Below are positions 22,596 to 34,269 of a stretch of 64,000 bases of DNA, piece after piece. Position 1 is the first letter of the stretch, and every line of letters begins with the position of its first letter. The DNA comes from Kudoa neothunni (Eukaryota; Cnidaria): contig OZ199838.1 in NCBI GenBank assembly GCA_964304625.1, positions 15,128,001-15,192,000 of the forward strand, written 5' to 3'. The position numbers and the translations under genes were made by a program. Below the pieces are notes generated by a model, which had not been told where the DNA came from, did no database searches, and saw only the letters and a list, made by a program, of their open reading frames with translations.

Positions 22596-25160
22596 ATTTC
22601 ACAGTGAGTAACTTGGGCGAAATTAGGAACAACCAAGTATAAAACAAACTTGTTTTATTGTAACAATAACGAGCTGTCAATTTCAACTAAGCGTGCTGAG
22701 CGATGTGCGAGTTCTAATCGTTATATTGCCAAATGCCAAAGCCTATAATCTATCCTATTAAACTCTGCAATATTTAAGCGATGATCTCGGCCAGTAAAAT
22801 TCTCTCATATCACCTCTACTCATTAATCTAGCGGTAAACGATTGTGGAGAAGTTTAAATATTCGGGACTAATGAATGAAATTTCATGGATGGTGTCAACC
22901 CCCTAACGTGATCACTTAAAGGTCTCTATCCATAGTTACTAATCGGATTAATTCTTATGATCCATTTATTGTAACTTTCACTTTTGTAAACAGCTGAGTG
23001 TTGTTTGAAAAACTAGTGGTCGATTATGAATCGATCAATAGAACAAATTCTCGCATTCCTAATTAGTTCTTAGTGAAATCAGCACATACCATTCATCTCA
23101 TAAAATCCTATTAATATCACTTAATACTGCTACGTGTAATATTGAACAAATTTTGTCACGTTAATTTCAAATGCATTTAATCAAAATTATTACATCGGTA
23201 TTTAGACTTAATTAGTGGTGTTGAATTTTTGGTATCATAACATTTATTAGCATTGTTTTGGTAATCATCGAATTAATTTAATTATTTTTTATATGCATCA
23301 AATTAGATTATTTAAAAATAATTATTTTAAAGAGGAATCACAAAATTTTTAACCTAGTGGTTATCAATGAAAATATTTATTTTCATTACTGACTAAGCCT
23401 AACAAAAGCAATCTCCGTATTCGTAGTCTCATCTGTTTAGGATTAAATCTGTACCTTAATGTGTTGTTTAATTGATTTATATTTTTTATTAAACAACTCA
23501 ATAAATAAATTAGTTTATTAATCGTAAAATGGATATATGAAGGGTTAATAAAAGGTTAAGTTTCATTAAACGTTGTTGATCGCAAATGTGGCGTTATTCT
23601 GTTTTTTACACCTTAACAGAATGCCAGTAAGCTATGAACAGCGGTAAATGTAAGATCATGTTAAGAAGATTATGGGGTTTCATGTTTTTATCGATTCCAA
23701 AGATTTTCCACCTATGGAATAATACTTTTTCCCTATAGAGTGTGTAATTCGATTGAATGCAATACGAATGCTTTTATTTAGCAACTCTAATTACCTTTAC
23801 AATAAGGTAATTTAAATGGAACCACACAATAAAATTTTAATACTTATTGACTTAATATGATTACCTATCACATTCGTATTATTCATCCATTGTTATAAAG
23901 AAATACATATATCTTTATAAAAATATTTAAATATATTCATAAAATAACATCATGATAAAATTAGAGTCTTATACTAAGCGCTCGCATGTAAAATTTGTCG
24001 TCCTTTTAATTTAGAGAGTAAATATACGTAAAACACGAATTGAGTTGATTTATGATGAATTATAATCTAGAATGCATTAGTAATATTATAATAATAAATT
24101 AAAAATAATATAGAAATTGAATCGTACTTCACATGAAGGGCATGGTACCGAACATACAACTTTTCAAGCCGCCTTGCTTCTAATACTCAGATTATAAAGT
24201 GATTAAAATAATGGCTAATACAGTTGATGGCAGGTGGTTCGTAGCTTTCGAAAATATGTAAAAATTAGAAATTATAAAGAAAATGAATTATTATATTTTA
24301 ACTCAAAATACACATTATAGTAAACACACTAAGTGGAAAAAATATTAGCTGTCTAATAATTAATAATTAAATTTTTGTAGTTTTCCTTATTTTTATAGAT
24401 TAATGTGTGGTTCGTAACTTTATAGGTGAACAAACGTCTAGATTTATTTGTATACACTTTTGATTGATGATAAAAATACAAAACAATGCTAGATCTATTT
24501 CTGAAAAATAAAAAAATAATCAATTATTTTGACAGTCAGTCAAATGCAGAGGTAAAATCAAGAACTACAAAACTCTGTAATACATCAGCCTTAACTACAT
24601 TGTTTTGTTTTAAATAAAGATGATATAATTGGCGCAGTTTGATCTTAGAAAATACGGAATACTTAAAAAACAATAAAGAAATGATTTTTTGTTTTTAGAC
24701 TAAGCCAACTGTCATGCATAATTGGAATATTCAAATATTCAACTAATTTTTTTTCCCAACAACACTCCGAGTGCTCTCCGACCCATAGTTGAGAGCATAA
24801 TATACTCGTTTAAATTCCACTATAAAATATATACAATAAAACTCTACATTTCTTCGGCCAAAGCTTCGATGAAACCTGTATCTACTAATATTCTGAATGC
24901 CATATTTTGATTGCAAATTCTTGGTATTCGATGACTAAATCAACTATTTTTAATTGTTTTGTTATGGCGAAATCTAATCTCAAATAATATTTGTATTATT
25001 ATTGATAATTTTGATAAAACAACGATTAAAATTTAGAATACAAATTTCTTAATGAGATAAATGAAATGAACAATGATGAAATAGGCTAATATCGGCTTTA
25101 GATCAGATTAATCCGGATTATTTCTTGTTCTAGCGCGGCTTAATTTTAGGATTAAAACAA
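22596..25160. other. Intergenic AT-rich tract
   Basis: 2.6 kb without a supportable gene. The first few hundred bases should hold the promoter of the minus-strand transporter; no motif could be assigned. A 62-codon frame near 24722 has no recognisable features. Confidence 0.4.
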
Positions 25161-26605
25161 AGCATGGAGATACAGTAAGGCCTCGATATAGGGAGGTTTT
25201 TTCGAGAATGCAATTTACCACCCAATAGCAAGGTATCGCGCGTGTTCACGCAATATTAATATTAAAACTTTTTGACGAAATAACTATCTATTTTAGTTTT
25301 TTTTGCGGTTTAAATATTTCTTATAAAGATTCATAACGGGATGTAGGGAGAGCAGGGCTGAAGGCTTTTCTAATTGTGTTGATTGAGACTTTGATTGTTT
25401 CGTTGAAACTGTTTGTTTTCGAAATCAAAGTCGCGGTCTTAATTATGCACAGAGATTTTGAAGTTTCTTACGTCATAGATCACAGATTAATTATCATAAA
25501 CAGTTTCGGCCTCCTCCATATCATCAACATTATCGAGATCATCTAAAATAATCGAAAAAAAACAAGACACAACTAGTACCGTCAATAATTACTTACTTTT
25601 CATAATTTGAGCCGATGAATAATTTATTATTATATATATATAAAATATTTTTAATCTAATAAATCACAATCACAGAAAATAGGAGATTTCTTGAAACCAT
25701 TTACGATAACGGAACTACTGACTGTTTTTCAAGCATTTCTTAGAATATTCAAACAACATTATATGGTGTATTTCGAAGTATTTGTGGCATTTACGTTAAA
25801 TAAAAGATTTTGGGACAGAATATATGCATAATTAGCTTTTAGATTATGAATAATACCGACGTCCATTGACTGCACGATGCTGGTTTCAATTTTAGGGAGA
25901 GAAATCCATTTGATATTTTTAAATGAATTATATATTGGGATTGAAAAAGGCATTGATCTTGTAGTATATAATCGTTTCCACTTTTTATAATAAATTTGTT
26001 ATCTGTCTTTTAGCGTCACATAAAAAATGGCTGCAAATATTCTGCCATTCTGTTGAAACATACCAACAACATAAAGTAGTAGCTTTTCGCCGTAAAATGA
26101 GGTGGTTACCAAAATGGAACCTCTTTTTTTATTTTTTACAACCCCTCTTTTAGATTTCCTTTTTAATGTATATGTACACTGGGAAACTTTTCCGAAAAAA
26201 GAGTAGATTTATCTGGATTAAAATTATTTTTATTATTGTAACAACTTATTACCTTGAAATTTATTCGACCCATTCATTAACTGACATATCGGCGCCAGCT
26301 GCCTGTTCATCGAGCTTGCTGATATTTAGACTCAACAGCTTTTGAATTTACACAACCTCCCATTATTAAGATGAAATTTTTTTATTTGAACCATGCTAGC
26401 TCAAGAACCGCCTTTCTTTAATTTTAAATTTTGACAATTTTTTCAGTTTTGCTCGCATGCTAACAATTCAGTTATACAACTCACTCTCAATCTGGGTGTA
26501 TTTTCCGTGAGAAATCCGCATTCAGTCAATCGAAATGCTTGTACACACCAAATAGCTTTTTTTGATAATATCATACGGGGAGGGGAATGGCCTATACTTA
26601 TTTCT
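25161..26605 (-). mobile_element. pogo/Tigger DNA transposon, decayed
   Basis: The left terminus reads CAGTAAGGCCTCGATATAGG, a Tigger-type start. The right end, near 26600, is poorly kept (TATAGGCCATTCCCC read inward). A decayed minus-strand DDE_1 transposase fills the interior. Target-site TA precedes the left CAG. Confidence 0.6.
25490..26420 (-). pseudogene. Tigger/pogo (DDE_1) transposase, decayed
   Basis: Read on the minus strand, successive pieces match the family. LDEQAAGADMSVNEWVE corresponds to the linker after the CENP-B-type DNA-binding domain. NPDKSTLFSEKFP corresponds to the N-A-D-E-T-G-L-F block of the catalytic domain with the first Asp kept. LVTTSFYGEKLLLYVVG corresponds to the region where the family has SDGSEKLPLLVIGK. 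KWISLPKIETSIVQSMDVG corresponds to LPPNTTSVIQPMDQG. The acidic end DDLDNVDDMEEAETVYDN is typical of Tigger C termini. Stops and frame changes make it inactive. Confidence 0.75.
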
Positions 26606-26704
26606 CGAAGACGAAAATCTGGTCAATGCTTGATAGGTTAAAATGCTTCATTATCATCATATTGACATCCGATATTGCTTTAATCTATTCGTAATATTGA
26701 ACTA

Positions 26705-27613
26705 CAGTAAGTAACCAATTTCACGCACTTTTTAAAAACCTATTTAGTTAGAATATTGATAAGTAATTGTTTATATAATATTTCAATCAAAATTTTTGTA
26801 AAAATTATTTTATAAAGTTGCTAAATAACGTAACCAAGGGTCACGTGGTTAACCAATTTCACGCATTTTTTCGGGTACTTCTTGTTTATTATTTAGTTAG
26901 GTCGATATTTAATGCCATAAAACTGCAAATGTATCGCATTTTTAAATATTTATTATCTCGACTCCTAATGGCATCCCAGAGATGAAAAATAAAATAAACA
27001 AAACCTATAAATATATGCAGAATCTAAAGATAGAAATTATTTACGTGAAGGACAATTTAATTCCGTTGATGAAGATGTATATGAGTGGATTGGGTGGGCA
27101 CGAAGCAGAAAGATTGTAGTAAGCGTCGTCACGATAATCATCCAGAGAAATCAATTGGTAAAAAACAGGTTTACCTTCGCGTGCAATTCGTGATAGGTTT
27201 CACTCTTTTAAAAAAAGGTCCAACATTAAAAAATCAAATTTTATTAGCTAATCTTCTAATGCTACATCTGAAACTACTTCAAAGTAGACCAATCAAATCA
27301 GAACATTTTTAAAAGATACTCTGAAAATTTTATTTACAATGTAGACGAAATTGAATTATTCTACTGATGGCACGAAGAGTATTTCATAGATCGTTGAAAA
27401 ATATTTTTGTGCCGTTAACACGTTTCTCGAGTTTTAATTATCGTTTAGAAATTAATATATAGTTAACTAGCCTTTATAAACGCAATTCAATCACTTTGAA
27501 TGCCAATTTTTTCTGGAATCATCGAGCGCGCAAGTGCGTGAAATTGGATGTGACCGGTTTTACGCACTTTTTTCTTAGTCCCGAGGGGATCACGTGAAAT
27601 TGGTTTCTTATTG
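26705..27613 (+). mobile_element. pogo/Tigger element, 0.9 kb deletion derivative
   Basis: Flanking TA (26703-26704 and 27614-27615) with inverted ends CAGTAAGTAACCAATTTCACG and, from the right, CAATAAGAAACCAATTTCACG. The motif CCAATTTCACGCA(C/T)TTTTT occurs twice at the left end and twice in inverted form near the right end, giving paired subterminal repeats. Inside, on the plus strand, a frame reads DEDVYEWIGWARSRKI and later ENFIYNVDEIELFYYWHE. These are the CENP-B-box domain and the NADETGLF block of a pogo transposase with the middle missing. Confidence 0.8.
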
Positions 27614-27655
27614 TATAATATTGTTTAATTTTGGGTTTATAACATTATTTATTTT

Positions 27656-27988
27656 ACGTTTACTAGCCCCGTACACACAAAACTCTTTCCAAATGAAGAT
27701 TGGATTACCACGAGTTTCATTTGACGCTGCTTTTGGAAGAATGAAGAACTAAAGATGTTAATTTTTAAGGTCCATGGATAAATTAACTTAGATCTGATCG
27801 AATACTCTTTAATGAGAAAAGAAGTATATATTAATTTCTTTTAAATTTTAATATGATAGGGAGATTTATTCAATGTTATAAACAGTTTAAGTTATAAAAA
27901 TCAACATCTTTGTAAAAGGTGGGCACGGAACGTCTTCTCAAGAAAAAGTGGCGCACGATGGAAAAAAGGTTGGGAAACATTGCATTAA
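27656..27988 (+). repeat. hAT-like 3' end fragment, copy 2
   Basis: Same-orientation partner of 12600-12957, ending in GGTTGGGAAACATTG. It lies about 40 bp after the Tigger element. No coding capacity. Confidence 0.55.
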
Positions 27989-28159
27989 CGTATAAATTTA
28001 ACGATTAATATAATCCCTTCCTCGATCGCCACGCAAGTACGAGAAATAAACCGGATTAATTTTTTCTAAAGTCGATATTAGCCTTGATTGTAATGATTCC
28101 TATCCTACCGCTTCGTAGTTAGTGACTAAGAATAATTTAATCATCATACAACGTGTGAA

Positions 28160-28250
28160 CAAGAGTTGCAGAAATTAAAAGTTTCAACGCGCACGCGTAT
28201 GTGGCCTTATTATTAAGACTTGCTGGGTCAATATCCTCTGCCATTATAAA
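28160..28250 (+). repeat. Dispersed repeat, member 1 of a four-copy set
   Basis: Starts GAGTTGCAGAAATTAAAAG and contains GCGCACGCGTATGTGGCC. It resembles the copies at about 30728, 37145 and 52787, in which GGATTAAAA precedes a GCGCA-rich core. The match is partial for this copy. Confidence 0.4.
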
Positions 28251-28938
28251 TTAATATGTTTGAAATATTTTACGCGAGATGTCAATCACGTGATTTGTCA
28301 TCCTATAACACTAAGGATGCTGTAGTTTAACCCATATCTCTGTATAAGAGTATTTGCACAAACACCCAAATGGGCACACCTACTTCTGAGTAGCAATAGA
28401 AATAGAAATAGAGAGTAGGGGGTTGTTTTGCTTAAGCGCATTACTTAATTTCGAAAATGTACCAAATATCAATTAGTCACTGTATCACAAATTTTTCAAA
28501 CTTAAATTTCAGAAGCGCCCTAAAATTTGAAGAATGAACATATCTAAGGTTATAGGTTGATTTTCTGAAAGACAAAGTTTTGTAGTCTCATTTACAGTTT
28601 GACCATCGAATGAGCAATAAAATAAATTGGTTAAATAATATGGTAAACTTAACACACTTAATCTGAGTCCATTCAATCAATTTTTGATAGGGAAAATCGT
28701 GTTAGTTTGAATTTCATAGCAACAATTATAAGAAAACAAATTATAAATCACATGAAAATGTATTTATTATTATTATTATTAAGATTCCTGGAATTTTATT
28801 AGAGATGATTCCTTTTAATTCACATAATAGTATGCTCTGGTCACATTAAGTTTAACTTAGGCGTAAGAATAATTGGGGGAGGGGGGGGAGGACAAACACG
28901 TCTAAGGCGCCCGATACGCGTGCGCGAATTGGGAGAAG

Positions 28939-31900
28939 ATGGTTTTCGAGTTGAACTGTGCTATAGACGACTTGTTGGATAGAGACGAGGATTATAACAT
29001 GTGGTTACGTGAAATAATTGGCTGCCAATCCAATACTGATGAAATAGATGAGTTCAATGGAGCTGGTCAGGTACAAAACCAACTTTTATTGTATCATGAC
29101 TGATCATATACAATAGTCTGAACCTGAGGATACAGAGCAAAGTTTGAGCAATAATTCTGCTGATATCGAAGAATCAGAAGATGAACATTTAAGTAGATTA
29201 TTGTATAAATTGTTGTGTCTAGTATTTATGTAGAAATTGATGATGAAAGTGAGGATGAAACCGGCGATTTTCCCAATGAAACTAATCCAACGTATCGTCA
29301 TTTTATCAACACATCGCATGAAAATCAAGAAGAGACATTTTTCTCTCCAGATTTGTTACAAACTGAATGTGTAATTTTGAATAAATTCAATTTTTTATTC
29401 AAAATGAACAAAACAGATGGAAACGGATCATTTTCAAATGATTCTGAAAAATAACCCCAACCTAAATGATGATGACCGAGCGGAGGAATTATCAGATGTT
29501 TCGATTTCTTTATCGGCTCGTTTGGGTCGTGTTTTTGAGAAAAGTTTGAATCCAAGATGAAACTATTGGTGATTGTTTGTTTAGTGAGGAATGCCCTTGA
29601 TGATAAAGCGGATGAATCACTGGTCAACCATTTTCTGCACTTTCTCACCAATTACAAAGACGTTGCATGCTGTATGAAAAATTTCACTAATGGTCCCCTC
29701 CTGAGAAATGCTACTGTTCTACATGTGCTCAATCATCTACAACGGTATTGCGTTTATTATTTAGCAAATGAAATTACTGACGCGGTCAATTTAATCTTAA
29801 ATGAATTTGGGCCTTCTCATATGTTCTTATTAATTCCATCATGTTTCATTTGTAACTTGAGTAAAAATATCATTGCATAACATCTATTGCATGTCCTTGA
29901 CTAAATTTAATTTGTGATTTTGCTCTATTTTCTGCAATATAATGATGATACAATGAGCGTTAATAAGCGCAATTCAAAATACTCCTTACATGCACAAGAA
30001 ACCAAGTAATCACAACTACACAAAAATCTAAACGTATGCTTACGTGAATAGTTTATGTGTTGATTTATTTTCAATTATATTATTTTTATTTTAATATTAA
30101 AAGTGCTGTAAATGTAAAAATGTTTACTTGAATGGAGCTTTAATATTTGATTACGGACACGAACTATGCGTCATAGACAAATCCATCAAATATATTTGTA
30201 ATCTCACCAAACTATCATCCTTCAATTATTATTATAACAAATAGAATTGGACTAGGTAGTATATTCGTTTGAATTTTTTACATTTGCAAAACATAATGCG
30301 AAAGAATGCTCTAAAATAGGGAATCTCAACCGGGGCAAAATTAAATAACATCAAAATTGAATAAAGGGCAGGTTTCGCATAATGAGTTAATGGCGTACTT
30401 CAGAATTTCTAATGAGTTATATTATTCGGGGCTATCAAACTCAATAAGAAGTAGGTAGAAATGTTGCAAATGTTTTCATGAATAAGTATTTAAAAACAAT
30501 TTATTAAACCATTATAAGTCCCTTACTTTATGAATTGTTTATCTTTTAGTTATATAGCCTAATTAATAATAATAATAATAAATAATGATGTTTAGAATGA
30601 CTCATTTCATGGTAAATAGTATTCGGATGTCACTAGTTTTGAAATTTTTAATTATTTCAGGCCTATAAGAGAGAAGGAAATCCAGAAATAAGTTAGTACA
30701 GCAAAATCTAAAAACTAAACCTGTAGAAATTTTGAGAAAGAGGTGGTGGGATTAAAAATTGTCAATGCACAAACGTGCATACCTCTTAGGATTAGAATTT
30801 ACCCTGAAAGTAGCCTCGGTCATAGCTAAATCAATATAAAACCTTATAATAAATATGCATTTTACTTCTAAGTTAAGGGGTTAAATTTAAATTTTATTTG
30901 GATTTTATAGACCATACGTTCCGATGAATGCTCGATTATCCGGAAACTGGAAGAACTATTTAATCATATTTCCGGATAAAAGTAGCATCCATCACCGTAC
31001 GAGGTATACAACGCAGTATCTAAAACAAAAATATTTCCGGGTTAATTATCTATAAATGTTTATTTTAAAACTTAAGTTGAGCATTCAATTCTTATATAAA
31101 TTTGTATGGTATCAGAGCATATGCCTGTATGTATATTAACCACACATTAATTACTGATTATTTTAAAAAGCAGATTACTCTTCTGTAGACTGGTAAAAAC
31201 TGTCATAATTATGTACCGTTTTTTCTTGAAATCTCTATATTCTTAGTTAATAGATATATCAACATTTTTAATTTAAATGGCAGGAGTTAAAATATTTTAC
31301 TTAATAAATATTAAAACATTGTTTATAAATCAAGTAAATAATACCTAAGTTGAAATTTTAAAAAAACTCGAGTTCATAAGGCATTGTTTATGTTTGATTA
31401 ACCGGAACCTCACTATCCGGAAAGAAAATCGCTGGTCCAAAATTTTCCGGATATTAGAGGTTTGATTGTATTCCAAAAACGATTGATAACGCAAGCTCTG
31501 AAGTGAATGTTTGTAAATGTGGTGCCAAAATTTATCATGGCTTAATATCTTAGAGATCTTCAAAACTATCATGCGAGTTCTTATCAATTTAATCATAGCG
31601 ATAACTCAATGTTGATATTATTTTTTCTCAATTTCTTTTTAATATATTTCTGAATTATTGTCTTTTAAGTAGATTATGCACAAAATATTTTTACGATAAT
31701 TCAATTTTTTTTAATTCCAATGGATTAACACTTAAATTTAATAAAATTAGCTTTATTCATTAAAAAATGAATAGACTGTAGAATAATGAGTTCTACTTGA
31801 TGACTTGATTCACTGATTCAAGCTAAAAAATTATTACACCATAATTAGTAAAAACAATTGAACATTAAAATTTTTACATAAAATAAGATTTGTTAGTTTA

Positions 31901-34269
31901 ATTTTAAAGTTGTTATTTTTTCATGGTAATTTTTTTGCGCCTAAAAATTCATTATGCATAGAGAGTTTGAGCTCGATTCGAGATGATGAACACCCATTGA
32001 ATAAAATAATGTTTAAATATATACATCAATAATTTTCTCTAAATTTTTTTTTTAATTTTTTTTTTTTTTAATTTTAATCAGTTAAATACTATTTATTGCT
32101 TCAATTATAAGTTTTAAAAATAATTATCATGTTAATTTTCTCGTTTTTAGATTTAAAAAAAGAATAGATAAAAATAATCAAAAACTTTCACAACTAGAAC
32201 ACAAGCTCTCCTCAACTCAACAGTAATTTTCTCTATTTTCATGTAATTAATGATTATATAATTTCGCCAGAGCAAATTCAGATAACGTATGTGATGAAAT
32301 GTTGCGTGATCAAGGATTTCGCAAAACCCGAATTTTGATAATTCTACCAACCAGACAAGCGTGCGTAGAGTACGTTAATTCGTTTGCACTAGTTATGGGG
32401 AAGGCGTCTCCAAATCAAAAAGTTTCTCTCATATTTTTATAGCCGTTATTAATGGGAATTCGTATACATTAGATCACTATAAAAAATAGAATACGATTCG
32501 ATGATGAATATGGTCCATCTGAGGATGACTTGGCTAATCAGAATGCACTCAAATCGTTTCCAAGTATCCATCATGGCAAAATGTTTGATTATTCGAATAA
32601 AAATGATATAGTGGATCATCAATTGTGCTTCAAGGGAAACACTGATGATAATTTCCGAATTGGTATCGAGTTGGCCACAAAAACCTATCTCAAATTGTAT
32701 TCGTCGTTCAAAAATAGCGACATAATTGTTGCATCCCCTCTCGGATTGAAAACGCTTCTGACTCAAGAAGACAATATTGATGAAACCAACATTAAGTATA
32801 TTTCCAAATTTTTTAACCCAACAACGATTATTATTATTTATTATTATTTGCTATTAGTGATCAAGAGGAAGTAACATTCAAAGACTACGACTTTTTATCT
32901 TCTATCGAGTTGCTTTTGATTGATGATGTCTATCTACTTCAAATGCAAAATTGGGAACATGTTGTGGTAATTGATTTAAGCTATTGCCGTTGTTTTTATG
33001 ACTATTAGGATTGTATGAATATTATCAACCGAATTCCTACAAAAATTGGTGACACCGACTATTCAAGAGTGTATCAATGGGCTTGTGACGAAAAGTAAGA
33101 ATTCGCTTTGGCTTGCTTATCTACATTAATTTCCGTTATGGCCGTTGCCGTGGAGTTAAATGCCTAGTTTAATGAAGTATTGAATCTGATAAATTGTTTT
33201 TAACCCCTAGTGAACTTTTTTTGAACTAAAAAATAATTAATAATTGTACATATTCCATTTAATTAGTTAATTTTATTTATGGAGTAATACTATTTTTAAT
33301 GAAAAGGAGACGCACAGCAATAGATGATCGCTTTTTTTGATATTAAATTATCTGTGGACGGCATTTACATTATTATAGTTTTATTGTCGTTTTCCATGTA
33401 CAATTTAAGAACTTAATTAGGTTTAAAAACTATCGTCAAACAGTAGTGATAAATCGGTATGAAAATGCAGAAACTGTTTCGCTGATTAATATCCTCTCTT
33501 GCAGTAATCTATTAGTTGCAACATTGGCAGGGTGTAGATTTGTTGTAGATTACGAAGGAAGTGTTCTGTTCAGAAGAAAACTGTTGAGCCCATTCATAAA
33601 GTCTGTTACTACGCCCATTTCTATTGTAACTGCCCCCAACTAACTATGCACGTCCCATTTAACACCGTCTTAACACTTAGATATTTCACAGTTATCAATG
33701 CGATCATTTTGAAAATGACCATATTGCTCGGTTCGAATCCTTTCTAAATGTTATTTTCCAAAAATACAAGTCGGAAAACAATTCAAATGTCGCCATTTTT
33801 GTTCCAAGCTATTTGGATTTCGTTAAAATAAGAAATTATTTCTTTAAGGAGAATATAAAATTTGCTCCTATATCTGAGTAAGTTTGATATTTATGAACAT
33901 AGTAATTTCAATTTTTTTCAAATATAGGTACACAAATGTGCCTTTGGTTTCGAGATTTAGAATCAAGTTCAAAAATCAGCAATATCCCATATTGCTCTTT
34001 ACGGAAAGATATTTTTTCTATAATAGGTAATATTTTGTGTGGTTTGTAATAATTGCTGTAAAATCATTTGTAGACACCGATTAGCTGGTATTAGACACCT
34101 TGTTTTCTATCAACTTCCTAAAAATCCTCATTTATTCCCTCATCTTGTCAATCTGATCAATATGGAAGAATCACATTCCTTGGTTATTGCATCTAATACT
34201 GGAAAAAAAACAAAAAGTCAGCTCTACCAACAATTCATTCAGTTGCAGAGTTTTATTCAGCAAATATGA
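28939..34269 (+). CDS. UTP25: UTP25 / DEF family U3 snoRNA-associated protein
   Basis: Thirteen exons join in frame: 28939-29070, 29117-29192, 29234-29370, 29417-29543, 29585-29744, 32271-32421, 32473-32795, 32858-32966, 33009-33094, 33421-33600, 33692-33877, 33928-34026 and 34074-34269. UTP25 is a helicase-like protein of the small-subunit processome in the nucleolus. Matches in order: LTNYKDVACCMKNF, HVLNHLQRANSDNVCDEMLR, DQGFRKTRILIILPTRQA, DDNFRIGIELATKTYLKLYS, DIIVASPLGLKTLL, FLSSIELLLIDDVYLLQMQN, FVPSYLDFVKIRNYF, LLFTERYFFYNRHRLAGIRH and FYQLP. The N terminus is acidic. Introns are 41-91 nt apart from 29745-32270 (2526 nt, transposon debris) and 33095-33420 (326 nt). The frame stops at 34269 after 653 codons. 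The conserved ending SFSCRVLFSKYDGHSLRDVV continues in the +1 frame, reached past an A8 run at 34202-34210, so a one-base slip or assembly error near there is likely. Confidence 0.9.
30325..30545 (+). repeat. hAT-like 5' end fragment in UTP25 intron, copy 1
   Basis: Begins GGGAATCTCAACCGGGG, the shape of Charlie-type hAT 5' ends (family form: CAG-GGTTCTCAACC). About 190 bp match 63440-63660 in the same orientation, including CATCAAAA-TGAATA, CATAATG-G-T and AAACTCAATAA-AAGT. Non-coding. Confidence 0.55.
30728..30840 (+). repeat. Dispersed repeat, member 2
   Basis: GGTGGGATTAAAAATTGTCA, then a block ending CCTCGGTCATAGC. Best partner is 52787-52875 (GTTGGGATTAAAATTTTCCA ending CGCGGTCATTG). 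It lies in the long UTP25 intron. Confidence 0.5.
30909..31468. mobile_element. Tigger-type non-autonomous element in UTP25 intron
   Basis: The left end contains CTCGATTATCCGGAAACTGG and the right end, read inward from TA at 31469-31470, begins CAATCAAACCTCTAATATCC and continues with GGAAAATTTTGG. These are inverted relatives and resemble Tigger termini. CCGGAA-type palindromic pieces recur at both ends. No transposase frame seen. Confidence 0.55.

Noticed and set aside
33730-33750. GGTTCGAATCC as a tRNA B box
   Set aside because: It lies inside a UTP25 exon (codons for ARFES) and no A box or cloverleaf surrounds it.
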